This document shows positions 1 through 6,168 of a stretch of 11,046 nt of DNA, one piece after another (positions within the stretch are counted from its first letter, which is position 1; each line of letters starts with the position of its first letter). Origin of the DNA: an uncultured Lachnospiraceae bacterium (GTDB taxonomy: Bacteria; Bacillota; Clostridia; Lachnospirales; Lachnospiraceae); contig CAMWWJ010000085.1 of NCBI GenBank assembly GCA_947177925.1, positions 1-11,046 on the forward strand. Reading direction: 5' to 3'. The position numbers and the translations under genes were made by a program. Under the pieces are notes generated by a model. That model was not told the origin of the DNA and did no database searches. It worked only from the letters and a program-made list of their open reading frames with translations.

Positions 1-59
1 CTGCGGGCTGAACTGTTATATCGAAAATATTAAGAAATACAAAATTGTTGCCCTTGTCC

Positions 60-88
60 TTTACAAAAGAAAAAGGAACTTATATAAC
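60..88 (+). promoter_or_regulatory. Predicted sigma-A promoter of the secreted-protein gene
   Basis: A TTTACA -35 box at 60-65 is separated by exactly 17 bases from a TATAAC -10 box at 83-88. Transcription would start near 95, giving a leader of about 40 bases before the ATG at 134. Both boxes differ from consensus by one base. This is read directly from the sequence, and no other regulatory element is visible around it. Bases 1-59 show no complete gene or hairpin. Confidence 0.55.
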
Positions 89-122
89 AAAAAGAAATAT
101 CAGATAAAGAAATCAAGAATGC

Positions 123-131
123 GAGGAGAGG
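123..131 (+). promoter_or_regulatory. Ribosome binding site deciding the start at 134
   Basis: The purine run GAGGAGAGG lies 2-5 bases before the ATG at 134. An in-frame ATG at 119 sits upstream of this site and would make the site part of the coding sequence, so 134 is the better start. Confidence 0.7.
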
Positions 132-133
132 TT

Positions 134-619
134 ATGAAAAGAACAAAAGTATGCATAAAAAAAGTACTATCCCTTCTGTTGACTCTTTCTCTTATAGTGG
201 CTGTCTGGGGTACTGTGAGAACAGAGGTGAATGCAGTAACTGCCAATAAATATGGCACTTATACCGGTTCCAAGCCGAGTAAATATAATTACACGGGCAA
301 TACTGTACATGTTCTGCCTAAGAAAGTATTCTATTCCAAATCCAACGGAAAGCTATACTATTATGCTTATCTTTACAATAATACGGATAAAACCATTTAT
401 GGAATGAAGAATTTAAAGATTACAGTCAGGACTTCTTCCAATAAAAAGATTGCTTCCAAGACATTTTACAAAGGGACAAAGAAAAAAATGACCATTAATC
501 CCGGTTCTTATAAAACAATCTGTTTTGTGTTTGAAAAGAAATATATCAAGAATAAAAAGTTCTATTTCGGCACTACGAAGAAGTTAAAAACCCAGGCTGA
601 ATTTGTTTATTATACGTAG
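134..619 (+). CDS. Small secreted Lys/Tyr-rich protein of unknown function
   Basis: The 161-residue product has a clear signal peptide: basic start MKRTKVCIKK, a hydrophobic core at about 11-26, and a probable signal peptidase I site after VNA (residue 34). There is no lipobox, so the mature protein of about 127 residues is likely released or held at the wall by charge. The mature part is very rich in Lys, Tyr, Thr and Asn. It has alternating beta-type segments around residues 63-135, including YYYAYLYNNT, LKITVRTSS and INPGSYKTICFVF. The pattern of an N-rich turn followed by beta strands and a late hydrophobic strand recalls SLAP-type or immunoglobulin-like surface domains, but this resemblance is loose and I do not recognise the family. 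The gene is monocistronic, with its own promoter and terminator, and no functional link to the sensor operon downstream is visible. The reading frame stays open back to base 2, but the RBS and signal peptide fix the start at 134. Confidence 0.8.
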   Translation: MKRTKVCIKKVLSLLLTLSLIVAVWGTVRTEVNAVTANKYGTYTGSKPSKYNYTGNTVHVLPKKVFYSKSNGKLYYYAYLYNNTDKTIYGMKNLKITVRTSSNKKIASKTFYKGTKKKMTINPGSYKTICFVFEKKYIKNKKFYFGTTKKLKTQAEFVYYT

Positions 620-634
620 ATAAATTGCTCATGA

Positions 635-677
635 AAAAGCGGCAGAAGAATTTCGTCAAATTCTTCTGCCGTTTTTT
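635..677 (+). terminator. Rho-independent terminator
   Basis: A perfect 14-bp stem (640-653 with 658-671) closes a 4-base loop CGTC and is followed by six Ts (672-677). It starts 20 bases after the stop codon at 619. The A-run before the stem mirrors the T-run after it, so the element could also stop transcription from the other strand. It separates the secreted-protein gene from the sensor operon. Confidence 0.9.
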
Positions 678-705
678 CTAAATAAAATTAGCAGAAAAAT
701 AAAAC

Positions 706-735
706 TTTCCGTGAATCGTTTGTGTGTGGTATACT
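706..735 (+). promoter_or_regulatory. Extended -10 promoter of the sensor operon
   Basis: TATACT at 730-735 is preceded by TG at 727-728 with one base between, which is a textbook extended -10. The best -35 candidate is a weak TTTCCG at 706-711 (18-base spacing), as expected when an extended -10 compensates. Transcription would begin near 742, about 24 bases before the GTG start at 766. Confidence 0.6.
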
Positions 736-765
736 GAATATATTTAAGAAAGCAGGGAGAAAACC

Positions 766-1761
766 GTGTTTACGCAGGAAGATAGCAGGAATCATAAGTA
801 CAAGAAAATATTCTGGTCTGTGCTTTTGCTGGTGAATCTAGCTGCATTAGGAATGCTGTTGCTTGCCGGATATACAAAAAAAGATTATTCCGCCAATCAG
901 AAAGAGCATTCCTATTTGATTGGCATAAGCTATATGACCATGAATAATGAATTTTACAAAATCGTCAGTGAGGAAATCAGCGCCAGGGTGGAAGCCGAGG
1001 GTGACAGACTGATCCTCAGGGATCCGGCATTGGATGCAGACAGACAGAAACAGCAGATTGATGATATGCTGGATATGGGTGTGGATGTATTGATCATAGC
1101 GCCTGTAGAATGGGAAAGCCTCTCTTCTGTATTGGAACGGGCAAAAGAGAAGGGGGTTCTGATTGTAGCAGTAGATACAGATATCTATGATGAGCATCTG
1201 GTGGATTGTACCATTACATCAGATAATTATCATGCAGGAGCAGTGGTAGGTGAGTATTTTCTGAAGCAATGTGAAGAGGCGAAGCTGGTTATTATGACTC
1301 ATGAGACGGCAAAATCCGGGCAGGATAGAGTCCGGGGATTTCTGGATACAGTGGAAAAGCAAAAGAGCATTGAAATTGTGAAGGAAATCGAATGTAAGGG
1401 CCAATTGGAAATTGCCATGCCCCAATTGCAGAAGGTGATTGATGAGGGTGTGGAGTTTGACAATGTATTCTGTTTGAATGATTTGTCAAGTGTGGGTGTA
1501 GTGGCTTCATTAGAGGAAAACCATATGATTGATACCGTTGGCGTGTATGGCGTAGATGCCTCACCGGATTCGAAAGCGCTGATCAAAGAAGGCATGATGC
1601 AGGCATCTGCCGCACAGTTTCCTTCGGAGATAGGAAAAATAGCAGCAGATGTGGTTTACAAGCTGTTAAATGGTGAAAGTGTGGAAAAAAAGATACTGGT
1701 GCCGGTTAAGCTGATTACGCAGGAAAATGTGGAAGAGTTTGGAATAGACAGATGGCAGTAA
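766..1761 (+). CDS. Membrane-anchored periplasmic-binding-protein-like sugar sensor (Peripla_BP_4 / RbsB type)
   Basis: The product has 331 residues. A basic cytoplasmic start is followed by one hydrophobic segment at about 15-36. There is no lipobox cysteine and no convincing cleavage site, so the protein is probably anchored by an uncleaved N-terminal helix with its binding domain outside. Residues 50-325 show the type I periplasmic-binding fold of the ribose-binding/LacI class: YLIGISYMTMNNEFY at the first strand, a Gln-containing repeat before DVLIIAPVEWESL, VAVDTDI, TSDNYHAGAVVGEY, QDRVRGF, a LNDLSSVG hinge strand and VYGVDASPDS. These segments usually hold the sugar-contacting Asp, Asn and Arg residues. 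The start is GTG at 766, with AGGGAGA at 754-760 as RBS. It is the first gene of an operon with a histidine kinase, a regulator and a second binding protein, and no ABC permease is nearby. A sensory role is therefore inferred, as known for XylFII with LytS in Clostridium beijerinckii. The ligand is unknown. Confidence 0.85.
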   Translation: MFTQEDSRNHKYKKIFWSVLLLVNLAALGMLLLAGYTKKDYSANQKEHSYLIGISYMTMNNEFYKIVSEEISARVEAEGDRLILRDPALDADRQKQQIDDMLDMGVDVLIIAPVEWESLSSVLERAKEKGVLIVAVDTDIYDEHLVDCTITSDNYHAGAVVGEYFLKQCEEAKLVIMTHETAKSGQDRVRGFLDTVEKQKSIEIVKEIECKGQLEIAMPQLQKVIDEGVEFDNVFCLNDLSSVGVVASLEENHMIDTVGVYGVDASPDSKALIKEGMMQASAAQFPSEIGKIAADVVYKLLNGESVEKKILVPVKLITQENVEEFGIDRWQ

Positions 1762-1762
1762 A

Positions 1763-1770
1763 ACAGGAGG
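1763..1770 (+). promoter_or_regulatory. Ribosome binding site deciding the kinase start at 1779
   Basis: ACAGGAGG lies 8 bases before the ATG at 1779. An earlier in-frame ATG at 1752 would overlap the preceding gene and has no comparable site, so 1779 is preferred. Confidence 0.75.
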
Positions 1771-1778
1771 CTGTATTT

Positions 1779-3077
1779 ATGGATGAAAGTCGAACTTCCG
1801 ACTATACATTAGTCATTATGAAAAATCTGAATTTGCTTATTATTTTGTATATAGCAATGCTCATGGCCCACAGCTTATCAGGATATATACAGGAAAATTC
1901 GGCTTTGGATTTTTTGACAAAGATATATAGAATACCAATTGCGGCATGGAAGATACCTGTGATTGTAATTGGATTATATAGTAGCTGCATGTTGCTTTTA
2001 TATATACAGAATATAAGCAGTATGGGGCTGCTCTTGAAAGTATGCGTGGAGCTGGGAATCAGTTTTTGCATAAGTTATGTGTTAGGCTTTAGCTACACGG
2101 GTATTGTATTGCTGATACTTGCCGATACCATGAGATACTTTCCGAAAGCAAAATGGAAGTTTCCTCTTATGGTTGTTATGTGTTTGTTCTATCTGCTGAT
2201 AGATTATAATTTGATTGCAGCATATGGGAACATAACGCCTTTTGAGGCTTATCTGGAATATTTTCAAGTCGATGTCCAGTATATATTGTTAGGCATAAAA
2301 AATATCCTGAATTCCTTGAATATGCTGGTTTTTCTTGTTTATATCATTTTGCTGATGCGGGCACAGCTAAGCGAGAAGGAGAGGATATTAGTTTTAAATG
2401 AAGAACTGAGACAGGCAAACATTCAACTGGAGAATTATGCAAAAGAGTCAGAGAAAGTGGTGAAGACCAAAGAACGAAATCGTCTGGCAAGAGAGATTCA
2501 TGATGCATTAGGTCATGCGCTGACAGGAATCATAACCGGAATTGAAGCCTGCACCACATTGATGGATGTGGCACCGGAAGCAACCAAGGAGCAGTTAAAG
2601 GCAATTGCAGAAGTGGCAAGACAAGGAGTAACCGATGTAAGACGGTCCATTAAGGAATTGAGACCGGATGCATTAGAAAAAAGGGATTTGGAAAATGCAC
2701 TGATACAAATGATGGATGAAATGCGCAGTGCCACAAAAGCAGAAATCGTGTATCAGTGTACAACCGGATTGAATTGCTTCCATGAGGAGGAAGAAAATAT
2801 TATTTATCGAATCGTGCAAGAGTCCATTACGAATTCCATCAGACATGGAAAAGCACAAAGGATTTTGGTTCATATTGGAAGAAAGGAAAATATGCTGAAG
2901 ATACATATTGAAGACAATGGTATTGGATGTGGCAATGTGAAAAAGGGATTTGGATTGCATCATATGGAAGAAAGGCTGAATGAGCTTCAGGGAAGTCTGG
3001 AATACAGCGGTGAAAAAGGATTCATTGTGGAGGCGCAGGTGCCGATCCGATGGGATGCGGAGGGGAAACATGATTAA
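1779..3077 (+). CDS. Sensor histidine kinase, NarL/DesK type (HisKA_3 + HATPase_c)
   Basis: The 432-residue integral membrane kinase autophosphorylates and passes the phosphate to the next gene's regulator. About six hydrophobic segments fill residues 12-194 (roughly 12-32, 56-76, 87-103, 105-118, 128-150 and 172-194) with only short loops, so there is no room for a folded extracellular sensor domain. A charged, probably coiled-coil linker (195-232) leads to the HisKA_3 dimerisation domain. Its motif REIHDALGH places the phospho-acceptor at His241. The ATPase domain follows, with an N-box QESITNSIRHG (348-358), G1 box DNGIG (379-383) and GFGLHHMEER (390-399). All catalytic landmarks are present. 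Sensing through the membrane-anchored binding proteins encoded on either side is inferred from the missing extracellular domain and the operon context. The end overlaps the regulator gene by 8 bases. Confidence 0.93.
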   Translation: MDESRTSDYTLVIMKNLNLLIILYIAMLMAHSLSGYIQENSALDFLTKIYRIPIAAWKIPVIVIGLYSSCMLLLYIQNISSMGLLLKVCVELGISFCISYVLGFSYTGIVLLILADTMRYFPKAKWKFPLMVVMCLFYLLIDYNLIAAYGNITPFEAYLEYFQVDVQYILLGIKNILNSLNMLVFLVYIILLMRAQLSEKERILVLNEELRQANIQLENYAKESEKVVKTKERNRLAREIHDALGHALTGIITGIEACTTLMDVAPEATKEQLKAIAEVARQGVTDVRRSIKELRPDALEKRDLENALIQMMDEMRSATKAEIVYQCTTGLNCFHEEEENIIYRIVQESITNSIRHGKAQRILVHIGRKENMLKIHIEDNGIGCGNVKKGFGLHHMEERLNELQGSLEYSGEKGFIVEAQVPIRWDAEGKHD

Positions 3078-3753
3078 GATATTGATTGCGGACAATCAGG
3101 AATTGATAAGGCAGAGCTTACAGATTATTTTAGGAACAGTGCCGGGATTTTTGGTAACCGATGCGGTTGAAAACGGTCTGGAGGCAATACGATCTGTCAG
3201 AAAAGAGAAACCGGATGTAATACTAATGGACATACGTATGCCGAAAATGGATGGTGTAGTCTGTACGCAGATTCTTAAGGAAAATTATCCGGATATTAAG
3301 ATTATCATTTTGACCACCTTTGATGATGACGAGTACGTGTTCAACTCATTAAAATATGGAGCAAGCGGATATCTGCTGAAAGGAATTTCCACAAAAGAGT
3401 TGGAAGAGGCAATCCGCAAAGTACATCAGGGAACGGCTATGATCAATGGCGATATTGCTTCAAAGGTGGTGGAATTATTTTCCAAAATGGCAAAGGCCAA
3501 CATTGCTATTCAAGTTGACGAGAAGCAGACTGCCGATATTAAAAATAGCGAGTGGAAGATCATAGCCCTGATTGGAAGAGGAATGTCCAACAAAGAAATT
3601 GCAGGAAAGCTGAAGCTGTCTGAAGGAACTGTAAGAAACAGCCTTAGCACGATTTTAAGCAAACTGGATTTAAGAGACAGGACGCAGTTGGCAATATGGG
3701 CAGTGCAGACCGGAGCCGTTAATAAGATCTTTGAGGATGAAATAAATGGATAG
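3070..3753 (+). CDS. Response regulator, NarL/LuxR family
   Basis: The 227-residue product is a cytoplasmic DNA-binding regulator. The receiver domain (about 2-118) has the phospho-acceptor Asp54 in LMDIRMPKMDG, the switch Thr pair at 82-83 in LTTFDDD, and the conserved Lys104 in YLLKG. The linker is followed by a LuxR-type helix-turn-helix at about 160-213, with GMSNKEIAGKLKLSEGTVRN as the recognition core. The acidic pocket reads ADNQ, so the second acid usually found there is Asn9. Start choice: ATG 3070 has GGAGGGG at 3059-3065 and gives a normal receiver N-terminus. Upstream in-frame starts would run inside the kinase gene. The gene overlaps the kinase by 8 bases and the next gene by 8 bases. 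Likely targets are the adjacent PTS operon and its own operon (inference). Confidence 0.93.
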   Translation: MIKILIADNQELIRQSLQIILGTVPGFLVTDAVENGLEAIRSVRKEKPDVILMDIRMPKMDGVVCTQILKENYPDIKIIILTTFDDDEYVFNSLKYGASGYLLKGISTKELEEAIRKVHQGTAMINGDIASKVVELFSKMAKANIAIQVDEKQTADIKNSEWKIIALIGRGMSNKEIAGKLKLSEGTVRNSLSTILSKLDLRDRTQLAIWAVQTGAVNKIFEDEING

Positions 3754-5083
3754 TGTCAAAAGTAAAAAAAATAGAATTGTAAGTATCATAAGTATTTTGT
3801 TGCTGTTTTGTGTCTGGCTTATTTACACAGACACATACAAGGAGCTTCCGGGGATTCGGAAGGAAGTGATTACGATAGGCGTATTTTCTGACAGCTATTG
3901 GCAGGTACAGAATGGCAATTCTTATCAGATACTGGAAGATGCCATAGCGGTATTTGAAGAAATGCATCCGGGTGTTCAGGTGGAATATGTCAGTGGGATT
4001 TTGAAGGAGGATTATTCGGAATGGCTGTCTGAACGATTACTGTCTGAACAGGCACCGGATTTGTTTTATGTATTATCTGAGGATTTTAATGATTTTGCTG
4101 AGATCGGCGCATTAAAGAATCTGGAACCATTGATACAGAAGGACAAAGAATTTCAAAAGGAACGCTTTTATTCCTCTGCTTATGAATCTGGGAAATATAA
4201 TGGCTCACAATATTCACTGCCCTATGAATGTGCGCCCAAGCTCATGTTTGTAAACCAGACGATTTTAGAAAAAGAAGGGCTGGAGATTCCAGGCGAGAAC
4301 TGGACATGGGAAGAATTTTATGAGATATGTAAAAAGACCACAAGGGATACGGATGGAAACGGAACCATAGACCAGTTTGGTGCTGTAGGCTACACCTGGA
4401 AAGAAGCATTTGAATCAAATGGAATTCATTTATTTAACCAGCAGGGGACACGCTGCTACCTGACAGATGATAATGTAGAGGCGGCACTTATGTTCGTAGA
4501 AAAAATAGAAGAATTAAACGATGGATATAATGTAACTGCGAAGGATTTTGATTTGGGCAATGTGATTTTCCAGCCCATGTCATTTTCGGAATACAGAGCC
4601 TATAAGCCGTATCCATTAAGTGTGAAAAAATATGCGGGTTTTGAATGGGGATGCATTCCCATGCCTTCGGGTCCTGATGGAGAAAATGTATCAACATTGG
4701 ACAGCCTGCTCATTGGCATGAATGAAAATACCAGAAATACGCAATATGCATGGGAATTCATGAAAATACTGACCTGTGACACTCAGATACAGTCGGAGAT
4801 TTTTGATTACTCGGAAGGTGTTTCTGTACTGAAAGAGGTAACCGAGTCTGACCAGACACTTCAGAGCCTGATAGAAAGCTCCGGGAATACCGGCAGCCTG
4901 AACCAGCAGATTTTAAGCAAAGCAGTAGAAAATGCGGTAGTCGCCCCCAGATTCCGGAATTATGATGAGGCCATAGAAGAGGTGGATAAGGCAGTTTATG
5001 CTATTATAGAAGGAGATTCCAATATCAGTATGGAACAGATTATCTGGAATCGGAAGATTAATGGGTATCTGGAAAAACGGTAA
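3746..5083 (+). CDS. Membrane-anchored extracellular solute-binding protein, family 1
   Basis: The 445-residue protein has a basic cytoplasmic start (KSKKNR), one hydrophobic segment at about 10-27 and an outside domain of about 410 residues. That domain has the SBP_bac_1 (maltose-binding-like) layout: an ITIGVFSDS first strand, EEMHPGVQVEYVSG, APDLFYVLSEDF followed by an ALKNLEPLI segment, YSLPYECAPKLMFVNQTIL, a NWTWEEFYEICKK helix, IPMPSGPDG, and a C-terminal AWEFMKILT helix. An Asp-rich loop near residues 200-211 (DTDGNGTIDQFG) looks like a calcium-binding loop, which is common in this family. Cys22 in the hydrophobic stretch is preceded by Phe, which does not suit a lipobox, so anchoring is probably by an uncleaved helix. 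No transporter permease is encoded nearby, and the gene overlaps the regulator by 8 bases. A sensory or co-receptor role with the kinase is inferred. The ligand is unknown. Confidence 0.87.
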   Translation: MDSVKSKKNRIVSIISILLLFCVWLIYTDTYKELPGIRKEVITIGVFSDSYWQVQNGNSYQILEDAIAVFEEMHPGVQVEYVSGILKEDYSEWLSERLLSEQAPDLFYVLSEDFNDFAEIGALKNLEPLIQKDKEFQKERFYSSAYESGKYNGSQYSLPYECAPKLMFVNQTILEKEGLEIPGENWTWEEFYEICKKTTRDTDGNGTIDQFGAVGYTWKEAFESNGIHLFNQQGTRCYLTDDNVEAALMFVEKIEELNDGYNVTAKDFDLGNVIFQPMSFSEYRAYKPYPLSVKKYAGFEWGCIPMPSGPDGENVSTLDSLLIGMNENTRNTQYAWEFMKILTCDTQIQSEIFDYSEGVSVLKEVTESDQTLQSLIESSGNTGSLNQQILSKAVENAVVAPRFRNYDEAIEEVDKAVYAIIEGDSNISMEQIIWNRKINGYLEKR

Positions 5084-5086
5084 AGG

Positions 5087-5130
5087 ACATGTTACAAAAA
5101 TCATGTGAATATGTGACAAATGTCATGTGA
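5087..5130 (+). repeat. 22-bp tandem direct repeat, candidate response-regulator operator
   Basis: Two adjacent 22-base units (5087-5108 and 5109-5130) match at 18 of 22 positions. Each contains ACATGT or ATATGT, then ACAAA, then TCATGTGA. TGT(T/G)A cores fall at 5090, 5104, 5112 and 5126. The second unit contains an exact inverted repeat TGACA-AA-TGTCA (5114-5125). A 22-bp period is about two helical turns, so bound dimers would lie on the same face of the DNA. The position, between the sensor operon and the PTS operon and centred about 75 bases before the putative PTS start, fits an activator site. The repeat is observed; the binding function is inferred. Confidence 0.5.
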
Positions 5131-5134
5131 AAAA

Positions 5135-5171
5135 GGTGATATATGTTAGGTCAACATATATCATCTTTTTT
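5135..5171 (+). terminator. Rho-independent terminator of the sensor operon
   Basis: A 13-bp stem (5135-5147 with 5153-5165, one G-U pair) with loop AGGTC is followed by six Ts (5166-5171). It lies 51 bases after the stop of the second binding-protein gene. The stem is AT-rich, so termination may be incomplete and some read-through into the PTS operon is possible. Confidence 0.75.
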
Positions 5172-5178
5172 ATATACT
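5150..5178 (+). promoter_or_regulatory. Candidate PTS operon promoter (good -10, poor -35)
   Basis: TATACT at 5173-5178 is a near-consensus -10, with a predicted start near 5185. The matching -35 position (5150-5155, GTCAAC, 17-base spacing) is poor and lies inside the terminator hairpin. That is what an activator-dependent promoter looks like. No -24/-12 sigma-54 element is visible, although some mannose-family PTS operons in Firmicutes use one. Confidence 0.4.
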
Positions 5179-5221
5179 GATATTGAAATAAAAAATAGCA
5201 AAAGAAAGAGAGGTGCAGGCA

Positions 5222-5650
5222 ATGAAATATGTTATGTTAGTAAGCCATGGGACCATGGCACCGGGATTGCACAATGCACTGACAATGCTTGCGGGAGAAG
5301 GAAGAGAAGACATTTTTTCTACAAGTCTTGAGAACGGTATGAGTTCTTCCGTATATGCAGAAAATGTCCGCAAATGTATTTCCGGGGTTACAAAAGAGGA
5401 TGAGATCCTGTTATTTGGGGATCTGGTAGGAGGCTCTCCTTTAACCACTGCCGCAAATGTCATTGCGGAGCAGGAACTGATGGATCGGACCGTTATGGTA
5501 GGAGGTATGAATCTGCCGCTTGTATTAAGCGCAGTACTTATGAAGGATACCATGGAAACGGAAGACCTGATAGCAATGCTGCTTTTGGAAGCAAGGGAAG
5601 AGTTAAAAGAGTTTCAGATAACAAACGAAGAATCAGAGGATGATATATAG
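5222..5650 (+). CDS. PTS mannose/fructose/sorbose family EIIA component
   Basis: The 142-residue cytoplasmic protein accepts phosphate from phospho-HPr and hands it to EIIB. The N-terminal strand ending in VSHG places the phospho-acceptor at His9. The family landmarks GDLVGGSP (66-73) and GGMNLPLV (94-101) are both present, and the length is normal for a stand-alone EIIA domain of this class. The C-terminal tail from about 132 is acidic and probably disordered. The start is ATG 5222, with AGAGAGG at 5207-5213 as the ribosome site. An in-frame GTG at 5213 overlaps that site and is rejected. It is the first gene of the PTS operon and ends 11 bases before EIIB. EIIA and EIIB are separate here, whereas E. 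coli ManX is an AB fusion. Confidence 0.95.
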   Translation: MKYVMLVSHGTMAPGLHNALTMLAGEGREDIFSTSLENGMSSSVYAENVRKCISGVTKEDEILLFGDLVGGSPLTTAANVIAEQELMDRTVMVGGMNLPLVLSAVLMKDTMETEDLIAMLLLEAREELKEFQITNEESEDDI

Positions 5651-5661
5651 GAGGTAGAAAA

Positions 5662-6156
5662 ATGGCAGTTTCTTTTATTCGTGTAGATGATCGTATGATA
5701 CATGGTCAGACCTGTACAAGATGGGCGTTGGAGTATCCCTGTGACGGCCTGATTGCAGTAAATAACGCAGCAGCAAAAAATCCGGTTTTAAAATCTGCTT
5801 ATAAAAGCGCAAGCGGCAAAAAAACATTTGTATGGAGCCTGGATGAATTTAAGGAAAAAAGTGAAAAGGTGCTAAAGAGCAATGATAATTATTTCCTTAT
5901 TACGAAAAATCCGCTGGATATGGAAAAAATTCTGGTTGAGCAGGGATTCAAGCCGGGAATCACCCAGGTAATCATAGGCCCCTGTAATGACAGGCCGGGC
6001 ACCACAAAACTTGGGAACAATCAGTCCATTACCCAGGAGGAAGCACAGGCATTGGAAAATATTATGAATGCCGGTTATGATGTGGAATTTGCCTTATTAA
6101 AAGAAGAAGCAATTGGCAACTGGAAGAAATTCAGAGGACAGTTTGGATTTCAGTAA
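5662..6156 (+). CDS. PTS mannose/fructose/sorbose family EIIB component
   Basis: The 164-residue cytoplasmic protein takes phosphate from EIIA and phosphorylates the sugar in the EIIC/EIID channel. The active-site loop RVDDRMIHGQ puts the phospho-acceptor at His14. The family sequence is otherwise recognisable: a LIAVNNAAAKNPVLK segment after the first helix, FVWSLDEF, YFLITKNPLDMEKIL, VIIGPCNDRPGTTKLG and an ITQEEAQALENIMNAGYDVEF C-terminal helix and strand. The loop reads HGQTCTRW, with Thr after the Gln and a Cys where many family members have a hydrophobic residue, so this is a somewhat divergent member. AGGAGGT at 5649-5655 overlaps the EIIA stop codon and sets the start. Substrate cannot be inferred from this protein by eye. 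Confidence 0.95.
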   Translation: MAVSFIRVDDRMIHGQTCTRWALEYPCDGLIAVNNAAAKNPVLKSAYKSASGKKTFVWSLDEFKEKSEKVLKSNDNYFLITKNPLDMEKILVEQGFKPGITQVIIGPCNDRPGTTKLGNNQSITQEEAQALENIMNAGYDVEFALLKEEAIGNWKKFRGQFGFQ

Positions 6157-6168
6157 AGGAGGAAGACT

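Noticed and set aside
1..33. Possible tail of an upstream gene ending at the TAA at 31-33
   Set aside because: Only ten codons are visible and no feature supports them as coding.
847..1595. Several open frames on the minus strand across the first binding-protein gene
   Set aside because: They overlap a strongly supported + strand gene, have no ribosome sites and give translations without recognisable domains.
2673..3095. Minus-strand open frame of 140 codons over the kinase ATPase domain
   Set aside because: It is antisense to conserved kinase motifs, and its translation has the His/Phe/Ile-rich look of a shadow frame.
3746..3830. Lipoprotein signal in the second binding protein (Cys22)
   Set aside because: The residue before Cys is Phe, and the cysteine lies in the middle of the hydrophobic stretch, which does not suit a lipobox.
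5084..5221. Sigma-54 promoter for the PTS operon, as in the levanase operon
   Set aside because: No TGGCAC-N5-TTGC element is present, and no LevR-like activator is encoded in the window.
5084..5221. Catabolite-responsive (cre) site before the PTS operon
   Set aside because: No sequence with the required central CG and flanking symmetry was found. The TGTGA cores belong to the tandem repeat.
5143..5331. Short + strand open frame starting in the terminator hairpin
   Set aside because: It begins inside the hairpin stem, lacks a ribosome site and runs out of frame through EIIA.
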